28,446 nucleotides of DNA from M3007 sp964481485 (GTDB lineage Bacteria > Bacteroidota > Bacteroidia > Chitinophagales > Saprospiraceae). The number at the start of each line of letters is the position of its first letter. Position 1 is the first letter of the stretch. Location: contig CAYZVM010000057.1 in NCBI GenBank assembly GCA_964481485.1, positions 1-28,446 on the forward strand, written 5' to 3'. The position numbers were made by a program, and so were the translations under genes. The notes under the pieces are model-generated. The model searched no databases, had not been told where the DNA came from, and was given only the letters and a program-made list of their open reading frames with translations. Shown here piece by piece: positions 6,658 to 13,681 of the stretch.

Positions 6658-8820
6658 TCATTTTGGCAAAAAAGCGAACGCCAGCCACGCGAACAAATAA
6701 GCCATTCCGCTCATAAACACAAACTGAAACACCGGCCATTTCCAACTTCCGGTCTCGCGGCGCACCACAGCCAGTGTGCTCATGCACTGCATAGCCAGCG
6801 CGTAAAAAATCAATAGCGAAATGCCGGTGGCAAAGGTGTAAACCGGCTGGCCGTTGTCAAACTTGTCGTTGGTCATTTGCTGCCGAAGTCGGCCATACCG
6901 CTCAAACGGGCGTTGGTCTTGCGCTTCTTCCTCTTCCAATTCCGCCACGCTTTCGAGGCTGTAAATCGTGTACATGGTGCCGTTGAACACCTCCCGCGCG
7001 GCAAAAGACGACAACAGCGCAATCCCGATTTTCCAGTCGTAGCCCAAAGGCAGGATAGCAGGTTCGATGGTTTTGCCGATGAGGCCCGCAAATGAGGCCT
7101 CCAACTTTTTCGAGGCAATTTTATCCTCCAGCGCCTCCGGCGAAACACCTGCCGATGCTTCCGCGCGGGCTTGGCTTTCCGCACGTTCCAATGCCCCAGA
7201 AGGGCCGGAGTTGCCCAAAATCCACAGTACGATGGAGATGTAAATAATGATTTTCCCTGCGCCGCTGATAAATGCTTTGACCTTTTCCCACACCGTCAGC
7301 CACACGTTTTTCCAATGCGGCATCCGATAGACGGGCAGTTCTAATGCCAAATAAGAGGGGTCGCTGGTGCGCAATATTTTTTTAAAAACGTAAGCAGAAC
7401 CCAAGGCTGCGAACAACCCGAAAAAGTACATCCCGCCGAATACCAATGCCTTCGTCCACCAACTGCTCGTCGGCAATGCCACCGGAATCAGGACGAGATA
7501 AACGGGGATGCGGGCGCTGCAACTGATGAATGGCGTCACCATGACGGTAATGATGCGCTCTTTCCAATTGCTGATGGTGCGGGTACCCATGATGGCTGGC
7601 ACGGCACACGCGCCGCCGCCGATGAGCGCCACGATGCTCCGCCCGTTCATCCCAAAACGCCGCATGGTTCTGTCAAAAATAAATACCGCTCGCGCCATAT
7701 AGCCCACTTCTTCTAATATGGTGATGAGCAAAAATAGCAGGGCGATTTGCGGCACAAAAACTAGCACTCCCTGCAGACCCGGCAACACGCCTTTGGCGAG
7801 CAGTGAGGCAAACCAATTTGTGCCCAAACTGCCGCCGATGAAATCTATGACCGCACCAGTGGCATTTTCCACCCACCCGCCAGTCAGGTCGTAGCCAAAA
7901 AAAATCGCCATAAAAACCAGCAGCATCACACCAAAAAAAATCAGCGGGCCGCCCCAGTGGTGCGTCAGCACAGCATCTATCCGGTCGGTCAATGTCCCCG
8001 GTTTGGCAGCGGGTTGCTGAATCGTTTGCCGCACGATGGGCGTGAAACGGTCAAAGCGATTGAGCGTCTCGTCCACCTGCGCCCTAAGTGACTGAAAGTC
8101 TTTTGTTTGGACGATGGCCGACAATGTCTCCCGTTCGGTTTTTCGCAAAAAAGGAAGCCAGGTGTGGTGGTGTGCCGTGAGCAGGGCTTGGTAGGGATTC
8201 GCAATGTCCAAATTCTGTTGAACGGCATCTGCCACCTGTTTTTCAGCGTCGTTGAGCGAGTAAAAAACGGTGTTGGTAAGCGGTTCCCGATTGTCGGCTA
8301 CCAATAACTTTTCGAGTTCGTGGAGCAGCTTCTGGATGTTTTCACCCGTGCGCCCGCTCACCGCGACGACGGGGACACCAAAACGCTCCGTCAATTTGGC
8401 CACATTGACTTTGATGCCCATTTCTGCCGCAGTGTCGGACATATTGAGCGCCATCAGTACAGGCAAGCCGAGGTCGAGCAGCTGCGTAAACAGCAGCAGG
8501 TGTTTTTCCAAATGCGTGACATCGGCGACGTACACCACCGCGTCGGGGTAATAATCGTCGTCGGGATTGGTCAGGACGGCTGCCACTATTTTTTCGTCCG
8601 AAGAAGTGGGATACAAACTGTATGTGCCGGGCAGATCAATCAATGTTGCTTCCGAACCGCTGGGAAAGCGCAGTCGCCCTTCTTTGATTTCCACCGTGAC
8701 GCCAGGGAAATTGCCGGTTTTTTGGCGCAACCCCGTCAGTTGGTTGAAGACGGTGGATTTCCCGCTGTTCGGGTTGCCAATCAGTGCTATCTTGAGGAGT
8801 TTACCGCTGTTGTCGCTCAT
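6658..8820 (-). CDS. feoB: ferrous iron transporter B
   Basis: FeoB is the inner-membrane GTPase-permease for Fe(II) uptake. The 720-residue product has an N-terminal G domain with G1 GNPNSGKS (15-22), G3 DLPG (62-65), G4 NMSD (126-129) and a G5-like VSGRTGE near 154-160, then a helical region to about 275. The membrane part starts near residue 290 and contains the two gate repeats, with GGGACAVPAIMGTR (Cys405) and FISCSARIPVY (Cys434), plus EEVGYMARAVF. The last helices run to the C-terminus, with an acidic loop (ELEEEEAQ) between them. Length and motifs are normal. Its ATG overlaps the feoA stop by 4 bases (ATGA), so the two are translationally coupled. No FeoC gene is seen. Confidence 0.97.
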   Translation of the reverse strand: MSDNSGKLLKIALIGNPNSGKSTVFNQLTGLRQKTGNFPGVTVEIKEGRLRFPSGSEATLIDLPGTYSLYPTSSDEKIVAAVLTNPDDDYYPDAVVYVADVTHLEKHLLLFTQLLDLGLPVLMALNMSDTAAEMGIKVNVAKLTERFGVPVVAVSGRTGENIQKLLHELEKLLVADNREPLTNTVFYSLNDAEKQVADAVQQNLDIANPYQALLTAHHHTWLPFLRKTERETLSAIVQTKDFQSLRAQVDETLNRFDRFTPIVRQTIQQPAAKPGTLTDRIDAVLTHHWGGPLIFFGVMLLVFMAIFFGYDLTGGWVENATGAVIDFIGGSLGTNWFASLLAKGVLPGLQGVLVFVPQIALLFLLITILEEVGYMARAVFIFDRTMRRFGMNGRSIVALIGGGACAVPAIMGTRTISNWKERIITVMVTPFISCSARIPVYLVLIPVALPTSSWWTKALVFGGMYFFGLFAALGSAYVFKKILRTSDPSYLALELPVYRMPHWKNVWLTVWEKVKAFISGAGKIIIYISIVLWILGNSGPSGALERAESQARAEASAGVSPEALEDKIASKKLEASFAGLIGKTIEPAILPLGYDWKIGIALLSSFAAREVFNGTMYTIYSLESVAELEEEEAQDQRPFERYGRLRQQMTNDKFDNGQPVYTFATGISLLIFYALAMQCMSTLAVVRRETGSWKWPVFQFVFMSGMAYLFAWLAFAFLPK

Positions 8821-9050
8821 ACTTCCAATAAAATGCTTGCGGCCTCCTCTTCCCGAAGCGCTAGGCGAACGCCGTCAACTTTGATGTAATAAGCTTTGCC
8901 AAAAGGAGCCGAACGTACCAATTCGATGCGCGTACCCGGCAAAACGCCCATGGCGGTGAGTTTGCCTGCCAAAGCAGGGTCAGTGAAAGCAATTGCGCAA
9001 GCACTTTCGTTCATCTTCAAATCTGGGACAGTTCGGTAACGACGCTGCAT
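8817..9050 (-). CDS. feoA: ferrous iron transport protein A
   Basis: FeoA is a small SH3-like cytoplasmic protein needed for FeoB function. The 77-residue product shows the family pattern: an N-terminal NESACAIAF strand, GKLTAMGVLPGTRIELVRSAPFG in the middle and YYIKVDGVRLALREEEAASILLEV at the end. The ATG at 9050 gives a normal length; a second possible start is Met13 (just before NESACAI), and no Shine-Dalgarno sequence helps choose. It overlaps feoB by 4 bases. A candidate promoter and a palindrome that could be a metal-responsive operator lie just upstream. Confidence 0.93.
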   Translation of the reverse strand: MQRRYRTVPDLKMNESACAIAFTDPALAGKLTAMGVLPGTRIELVRSAPFGKAYYIKVDGVRLALREEEAASILLEV

Positions 9051-9077
9051 AGGAGGGTGGATACTGGTTCAAAGCGA

Positions 9078-9094
9078 TTTGGACAAAATCCAAA
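9078..9094. promoter_or_regulatory. palindrome near feoA transcription start, possible operator
   Basis: TTTGGA at 9078-9083 and TCCAAA at 9089-9094 form a perfect inverted repeat with a 5-base spacer. It begins 5 bases downstream of the candidate -7 element, where a repressor would block initiation. It does not resemble the classic Fur or DtxR consensus, and six-base arms can occur by chance. Confidence 0.3.
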
Positions 9095-9099
9095 CGCGG

Positions 9100-9107
9100 C
9101 AAAAGTA
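9100..9107 (-). promoter_or_regulatory. candidate -7 element of feoAB
   Basis: Minus-strand TACTTTTG matches TAnnTTTG, 49 bases before the feoA ATG. The -33 region is poor, as might be expected for a regulated promoter, but this also lowers certainty. Confidence 0.35.
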
Positions 9108-9262
9108 TCTGTTGTTCGCCCAATGCCGGTAAATATTCTGTAAGGGTTTTGTCAGTACTTCCGGTGACTTTGCGCATCATGCTGGGGCGATACATCAACA
9201 TGGAGGCCAGCACACCATTGCTTGTTTTTGAAATAATATCCTTAAAAAAGCAGTATTTAAAA

Positions 9263-9270
9263 TATTTTTG
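9263..9270 (+). promoter_or_regulatory. candidate -7 element of the glycine-rich gene
   Basis: TATTTTTG fits TAnnTTTG and lies in an AT-rich tract 87 bases before the ATG at 9358. The nearest upstream TTTG (9227-9230) is 32 bases away, too far for a normal -33 element. Confidence 0.25.
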
Positions 9271-9357
9271 CTGAATTAAAATCTACTTTTCCGAACTATT
9301 GCATAGCTTTATCCCGAAAAACCACTTCTTCATTTCTTTCACTAAATACACATCAAG

Positions 9358-9630
9358 ATGGAACAGATCTTACCTTATCTCCTCAACACGCTGCTCGGTG
9401 CCGGTGGCGGCTATTTGGGCAATATGCTCAAAAAAAATGGCCTCGGCATGGTGGGCAACCTCCTTTCCGGTGCTGTAGGCGGCAACGTGCTCCCGCTCAT
9501 TGTTTCGGCGCTAATGGGCGGCGGCGGTAGTGAAAACATGGTTATGAACATCGTCACCGCTTTGTTGGGCGGCGGCGTGGGTTCACTCGTAGGCGGTTTG
9601 TTCAAAAAAGCGCCGGGAGCAGCTGCATAG
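9358..9630 (+). CDS. small glycine-rich hydrophobic protein of unknown function
   Basis: The 90-residue product is not one I recognise as a named family. Almost all of it is hydrophobic with glycine clusters: LLGAGGGYLGNMLKK, VGNLLSGAVGGNVLPLIV, ALMGGGGSENMV and ALLGGGVGSLVGGLFKKAPG. The pattern gives two similar halves, each a glycine-zipper-like helix ending with basic residues, which suggests a small membrane or membrane-active protein that oligomerises. There is no signal-peptidase site and no cysteine. It is likely a real gene because it stands alone in a gap with a good terminator 18 bases after its stop and an AT-rich promoter region before it. A role in stress, membrane integrity or toxicity can only be guessed. 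Confidence 0.7.
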   Translation: MEQILPYLLNTLLGAGGGYLGNMLKKNGLGMVGNLLSGAVGGNVLPLIVSALMGGGGSENMVMNIVTALLGGGVGSLVGGLFKKAPGAAA

Positions 9631-9647
9631 CAGATTTTGGGAAAACA

Positions 9648-9684
9648 AAAAGGGCGATTCCGAGCACATCGGAGTCGCCTTTTT
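9648..9684. terminator. bidirectional intrinsic terminator
   Basis: A 16-bp stem (9648-9663 with 9669-9684, two G-U pairs) with a 5-base loop, A-rich at the left and T-rich at the right. It lies between the convergent glycine-rich gene and the OmpA/TSP3 gene and can serve both. Confidence 0.85.
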
Positions 9685-9732
9685 GCTTTTTGGACACAAA
9701 AAATTCGGGATTTTCGGAGAAAATGATTTTTG

Positions 9733-11334
9733 TCAGTCCACGTACAATTCAAATTCCACGCGGCGATTTTGCGCTCGGCCAGTGGCAGAAGTATTGCTGG
9801 CTATTGGCCGCGTCTCTCCGTAACCGGTGTAAGTCATCCGATTGATAGAGACCCCTTTGCGCATCAAGTAAAGATAGCAGGCCCGGGCGCGGCGTTCGGA
9901 AAGGGACTGGTTGGTGTCGTCGTCGCCCGCACTGTCCGTGTGGCCGTTTATGTTGAGGCTATAACCCAGATACTTGCTCATCAAGCCCGCGACCTCATCG
10001 AGTGTTGCGTAAGAGCTGCTCAGCAGGTTGTCTTTGCCGGTTTCAAATTGGACAAGTTTGACGGCCCTTTCCAGCTTTGCTCTGTCTTCGGCTTTGATTT
10101 CGGGACAACCCTTGGAAGCAATGATACCCGCAGTCTCTGGGCAGCGGTCTTCATGGTCGTAGATGCCGTCGCCGTCAGTGTCAGGACAGCCTTTGTGAGC
10201 GGGCAGACCAATTTTTTCCGGGCAAGCATCATCTTTGTCAGCGATGCCATCTTCATCTGTATCAGGGCAGCCTTTTGTGTCGGCCAAGCCTTTTTCGGTT
10301 GGGCAGTCGTCATCTTTATCCGCTATGCCGTCTCCGTCGGTGTCGGGGCAACCGCGCAGTGCCGGTTCGCCCGATGCGTTCGGGCATTGGTCGTCTTTGT
10401 CCGGCACACCGTCGTCGTCAGCGTCGGGACAACCTGCGAGCACAGGGTTGCCGGGATGATCGGGGCATTTGTCTTTCAGGTCTATCACGCCATCGCCGTC
10501 GGTATCGGGGCAGCCGCTCAGTTTGGCCGGCCCGGCCTTGTCGGGACACATATCGGAGATATTGGGAACACCATCGCTGTCGCGGTCTGCTTTAACTGAT
10601 TTGGTCGCGGCAGCAACTACAATAGGCTGCTGTCGCTTACCGAAAGCATAACTGAACGTAAGTCCTCCGGTAAAATACCAGTCGCTTTCGTCGGGATTGC
10701 CCACCATGCTCACGCCGTCCACATAGTCGGAAAAAGTAGGGCGCAGGGCAGCTTCCAATCCCAGTGTAGCGCGAGTGCTCATGGCAAAACGCAGCCCCAA
10801 ACCTACGGGCATGACGATATTGAACTTGTTGGTTTTCACACCTCTATCAAATTGGGCAGCGACTGGGTCAATTTCTAAATTGCCATTTGCATCGTTCCAG
10901 TCCACTTTTGGATTGGTGTACCCCGCACCTATGCCAAGCATCAGAAATGGCGCTACCCGGCGGCGTTCGCCGTCGGACATAAAACGAAACATCCCAAAAG
11001 GATAAAGTTCGCCGATGGCCGTAAACTCTGTGATTGGGCTGGTGAAAGAAATGCCCCGGACTTTGCGCCATGCGGGGTCGTCGAAAGCATTGTCGTCGCC
11101 AGCCAGTTGACCGACCAGCGCATTGAGCCGAATGACAATGCTGTTACTGACGTTGCGGCGCAGGTGTAATGCGGCAGCCTGTTTGGCATTGTAGCGCCCG
11201 AGGTTGAATTCGGAAGCATTCAGGTCTCCTTGATAGGAGGTGATGTAAACGCCGCCGCCAAATTCCCAAGGATAAGTTTGGGCGGATAGCAATAACGGTA
11301 AAAGAAAGAACAGGGTAGCGGTTAGTTTTCTCAT
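9733..11334 (-). CDS. OmpA family outer-membrane protein with six TSP3 repeats
   Basis: The 533-residue protein has a signal peptide (1-18, cleavage LSA-QT). Residues about 22-235 look like an outer-membrane beta-barrel domain of the kind common in Bacteroidota (YPWEFGGGVYITSYQGDLN, LMLGIGAGYTNP, FTGGLTFSYAFG). Residues 250-411 are six consecutive 27-residue thrombospondin type 3-like repeats of the form DxDxDGxxDxxDxCP...GCP, which bind calcium and form a rigid stalk. Residues about 412-533 are an OmpA peptidoglycan-binding domain (LNINGHTDSAGDDDTNQSLSERRA, GYGETRPIASN, RRVEFELYVD). The protein would tie the outer membrane to the cell wall through a calcium-stabilised spacer. A leader hairpin lies upstream at 11353-11400. 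The gene follows the oxidoreductase gene on the same strand by 127 bases. Confidence 0.93.
   Translation of the reverse strand: MRKLTATLFFLLPLLLSAQTYPWEFGGGVYITSYQGDLNASEFNLGRYNAKQAAALHLRRNVSNSIVIRLNALVGQLAGDDNAFDDPAWRKVRGISFTSPITEFTAIGELYPFGMFRFMSDGERRRVAPFLMLGIGAGYTNPKVDWNDANGNLEIDPVAAQFDRGVKTNKFNIVMPVGLGLRFAMSTRATLGLEAALRPTFSDYVDGVSMVGNPDESDWYFTGGLTFSYAFGKRQQPIVVAAATKSVKADRDSDGVPNISDMCPDKAGPAKLSGCPDTDGDGVIDLKDKCPDHPGNPVLAGCPDADDDGVPDKDDQCPNASGEPALRGCPDTDGDGIADKDDDCPTEKGLADTKGCPDTDEDGIADKDDACPEKIGLPAHKGCPDTDGDGIYDHEDRCPETAGIIASKGCPEIKAEDRAKLERAVKLVQFETGKDNLLSSSYATLDEVAGLMSKYLGYSLNINGHTDSAGDDDTNQSLSERRARACYLYLMRKGVSINRMTYTGYGETRPIASNTSATGRAQNRRVEFELYVD
10102..10587 (-). repeat. six tandem 81-bp units encoding TSP3 repeats
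   Basis: The six 27-codon units correspond to calcium-binding repeats in the OmpA/TSP3 protein. They share the pattern GACxxxGAC...GAC...TGCCC...GGxTGTCC at DNA level but have diverged in sequence, so recent expansion is not obvious. Confidence 0.85.
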
Positions 11335-11352
11335 GTAAACCGATTTTTATTT

Positions 11353-11400
11353 TGAAAAGAGGTGAACATTTTGCTCTCACAAATACCGCACCTCTTTTCA
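11353..11400 (-). promoter_or_regulatory. inverted repeat in the leader of the OmpA/TSP3 gene
   Basis: TGAAAAGAGGTG at 11353-11364 and its exact complement at 11389-11400 form 12-bp arms with a 24-base spacer. The proximal arm ends 18 bases before the ATG at 11334. It could be an mRNA-stabilising leader hairpin, an operator, or part of a terminator for the upstream oxidoreductase gene. Confidence 0.5.
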
Positions 11401-11461
11401 GGTAGTTTTTTGATAAAAATCGGGAAATCACAAAAAAACGGTCGCCCAGCACCCTATTTTT

Positions 11462-12613
11462 TCAAAACTTCACCCATTTACTCTTGCTCTTGCCGCTGGC
11501 TATCACTTTTTCGATAAATCGCATCCCGCGCACCCCATCCTGCACGGTCGGGAAATCGGTGTAAATCGGGTCGGGTTTGATGCCTTCGATGCGCGCACGG
11601 ATGCTATAAGCGAAGTTGCGATAGATGTTGGCGAACGCTTCCAAATATCCTTCCGGGTGACCCGCTGGGATGCGCGTGTGCGCCAGCGATTCGGGGTAGA
11701 GCGGCCCCACGCCCGTACGGAAAATCTGCGTTTGTTTGTCCAGCCACTTCACTACGAGCGTGTTCGGCTCCATTTGCCGCCATTCGAGGCCACCCTTTTC
11801 TCCATAAACGCGGATGTTGAGGTTGTTCTCTTCGCCCGCGCAGATTTGGCTGGCATGTAGGATGCCTTTTGCGCCGTTGTCAAAACGGAGCAGCACGTTG
11901 CCATCGTCATCGAGTTGGCGGCCCGGCACGAAGATGCTGATGTCGGCACAGAGTTCAGTGATGTGCAGCCCGGTGACGTATTCGGCCAAGTTCTCGGCGT
12001 GTGTGCCAATGTCGCCCATTGCCCCGGCGATGCCGCTGCGCTGCGGGTCGGTGCGCCATGCGGCCTGTTTCGAGCCGGTGTCTTCGGCTTTGGTGCTGAG
12101 CCAGCCTTGGGGGTACTCCACCACGACTTTGCGGATTTTGCCGAGTTCGCCGTGTTTAATCATTTGCCGCGCCTGTTTCACCATCGGGTAGCCGGTGTAG
12201 TTGTGCGTGAGGGCAAAGAGGAGGCCGGTTTTTTCCACTAATTTTTCCAAAGTCAGCGCCTCTTTCATGTTGAAAGCCAGCGGTTTGTCGCAAATAACGT
12301 GGAAGCTGTTTTCCAAAGCCATTTTAGCGGGCGCGAAGTGGACGTGGTTGGGCGTGACGATGCTCACAAATTGCATCCGCTTGTCGGCGCGGAGGCGTTT
12401 TTCGCGTTGAATCATCTCTTTGAAAGTGCCGTAACAGCGGTCGGGCGGCAGGCTGAGCGCTGCGCCGGAGGCTTTTGACTTTTCCGGGTCGCTGCTGAAC
12501 GCGCCGCAGACGAGTTCAATTTCGCCGTCAAGCGCGGCAGCCATGCGGTGTACCCCGCCAATGAAGGCGCCGGTGCCGCCACCGACCATGCCCATGCGTA
12601 TTTTTTGTTTCAT
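11462..12613 (-). CDS. Gfo/Idh/MocA family NAD(P)-dependent oxidoreductase
   Basis: The 383-residue cytoplasmic enzyme would oxidise or reduce a sugar, inositol or related polyol with NAD(P). It has an N-terminal Rossmann fold with MVGGGTGAFIGGVHRMA (about 9-25), the family CDKPLAFN motif with Lys110 (EKP in most members, DKP here), and the catalytic GAMGDIGTHAENLAEY segment with Asp201 and His205. The C-terminal beta-sheet domain follows (LHASQICAGEENNLNIRVYGEKGGLEW). No signal peptide is seen, although many relatives in this phylum carry one. The substrate cannot be told from sequence; neighbours (sulfurtransferase upstream, OmpA downstream, same strand) give no pathway hint. The start is the ATG at 12613 because it directly precedes the first Rossmann strand. 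Confidence 0.93.
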   Translation of the reverse strand: MKQKIRMGMVGGGTGAFIGGVHRMAAALDGEIELVCGAFSSDPEKSKASGAALSLPPDRCYGTFKEMIQREKRLRADKRMQFVSIVTPNHVHFAPAKMALENSFHVICDKPLAFNMKEALTLEKLVEKTGLLFALTHNYTGYPMVKQARQMIKHGELGKIRKVVVEYPQGWLSTKAEDTGSKQAAWRTDPQRSGIAGAMGDIGTHAENLAEYVTGLHITELCADISIFVPGRQLDDDGNVLLRFDNGAKGILHASQICAGEENNLNIRVYGEKGGLEWRQMEPNTLVVKWLDKQTQIFRTGVGPLYPESLAHTRIPAGHPEGYLEAFANIYRNFAYSIRARIEGIKPDPIYTDFPTVQDGVRGMRFIEKVIASGKSKSKWVKF

Positions 12614-12706
12614 AAGAAAAAGGAGATCGTTTTATGCCAAATCAGCGATATGCTGGCGCAAAGCAAGGATTTTTATCCAATTTCTGCGCATCCGGGCATA
12701 AAAATC

Positions 12707-13582
12707 TCACTTTTTCGTCTGCTCCATCGGCAGTTCCTCCCGCCGACTCCATTCCTGCAAGGAAGCGTCGTACAATTTCATGCGGTAGCCCAACAGTCGC
12801 CCGGCGATGTAGTCCACGCACGCCGTTTGCCCTATGAAACAATAGAGTACGATTTCTTTCTTTTTGTCGGGGACTACGGGCGAAAAATTGGCCTCCAACT
12901 GTTCAATGGGTTTGAAAGCATTGGTGCTGTCCACCATGTCGGGGAAAGGAAGGTTGAGCGCCCCGGTAATGTGGCCGTTGCGGGGGTTGCCAGTCTCATC
13001 GCCGTCGTAATATTGCCTCATACGGGCATCCACCACCACGGCAGAGTCGGAGCGGAGCGATTGCAGCACATAATTTTTATCCACAATGAGGTCGCCCAGT
13101 TTTGCTTTGAAATTGCCTTTTTTCACCACCGGCTCTTCGTTCGTAACAGGGAAACCTTCTTTTTTCCATGCTTCCAGACCGCCATTCAGATAAGAAACTT
13201 GACCGCGCAAACCCAATTGTTCGAGTGTCATGAAAATCCGCGCCGTCACCGTGACGTGGTTTTTGATGTGACAAAGGACAACTTTGGAGTTTTTTGAAAC
13301 GCCCAATTTTTGCAAAATGGCGGTCGCCTCCTTCTTGTCAGGGATGTTGTAATTGCCGTCGGGCGAATTGGGCGTCAGCCATTCGTACCACAAAAACCGC
13401 GCGCCGGGGATGTGTTCTTTTTCGTAATCGAGTTTCAGAAAATTGACCTGAAGGACGACGAGCGCCGGATCGTTCAGGTGTTCCTTGACCCATTGGGGCG
13501 ACACGATAATGGGCTGGTCGGCGGCCAAAAGGGGGAGGCTCAGTTGGAGACTGAGCAGCGAGAGCAGAAATAGTTTTTGCAT
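12707..13582 (-). CDS. exported sulfurtransferase with two rhodanese domains
   Basis: The 291-residue protein begins with a signal peptide (1-20, cleavage LLA-AD), so it works in the periplasm or envelope. It has two rhodanese domains: an N-terminal one at about 25-150 with no active-site loop cysteine motif of the usual form, and a C-terminal one at about 160-285 with catalytic Cys248 in the loop CFIGQTA. Such enzymes move sulfane sulfur from thiosulfate or 3-mercaptopyruvate to a thiol acceptor. The loop differs from the classic CRxGxT (thiosulfate) and CGSGVT (mercaptopyruvate) forms, so the donor is uncertain. The start at 13582 was chosen because it gives a clean signal peptide; the frame is open much further upstream, but that part is antisense to the regulator gene. 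It is divergent from the GlxA-type regulator, with 99 bases between. Confidence 0.9.
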   Translation of the reverse strand: MQKLFLLSLLSLQLSLPLLAADQPIIVSPQWVKEHLNDPALVVLQVNFLKLDYEKEHIPGARFLWYEWLTPNSPDGNYNIPDKKEATAILQKLGVSKNSKVVLCHIKNHVTVTARIFMTLEQLGLRGQVSYLNGGLEAWKKEGFPVTNEEPVVKKGNFKAKLGDLIVDKNYVLQSLRSDSAVVVDARMRQYYDGDETGNPRNGHITGALNLPFPDMVDSTNAFKPIEQLEANFSPVVPDKKKEIVLYCFIGQTACVDYIAGRLLGYRMKLYDASLQEWSRREELPMEQTKK

Positions 13583-13597
13583 AGCGTAATTTTTTTT

Positions 13598-13605
13598 CAA
13601 AGATA
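13598..13605 (-). promoter_or_regulatory. candidate -7 element of the sulfurtransferase gene
   Basis: Minus-strand TATCTTTG matches TAnnTTTG, 15 bases before the ATG at 13582, implying a very short leader. It also supports 13582 as the start, because the longer in-frame extension begins far upstream of it. Confidence 0.35.
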
Positions 13606-13681
13606 GCGGCGCAACGGTTGGGATCCCGGGGATGTCTTTTTTTGACCAATATTTGTCCCAATCTGTCAGGGTGAACATTTT

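Larger units (their letters stand above)
9051..9357. other. divergent intergenic region feoA / small glycine-rich gene
   Basis: These 307 bases separate the feoAB pair (minus) from the gene at 9358 (plus). They hold a TACTTTTG -7 candidate and a 17-bp palindrome on the feo side, and an AT-rich tract with TATTTTTG at 9263-9270 on the other side. I see no convincing coding frame or structured RNA in the rest. Confidence 0.7.

Noticed and set aside
12668..12706. Hairpin between the sulfurtransferase and oxidoreductase genes
   Set aside because: Nine-base AT-rich arms with a 21-base loop and no T-run; too weak to call a terminator.
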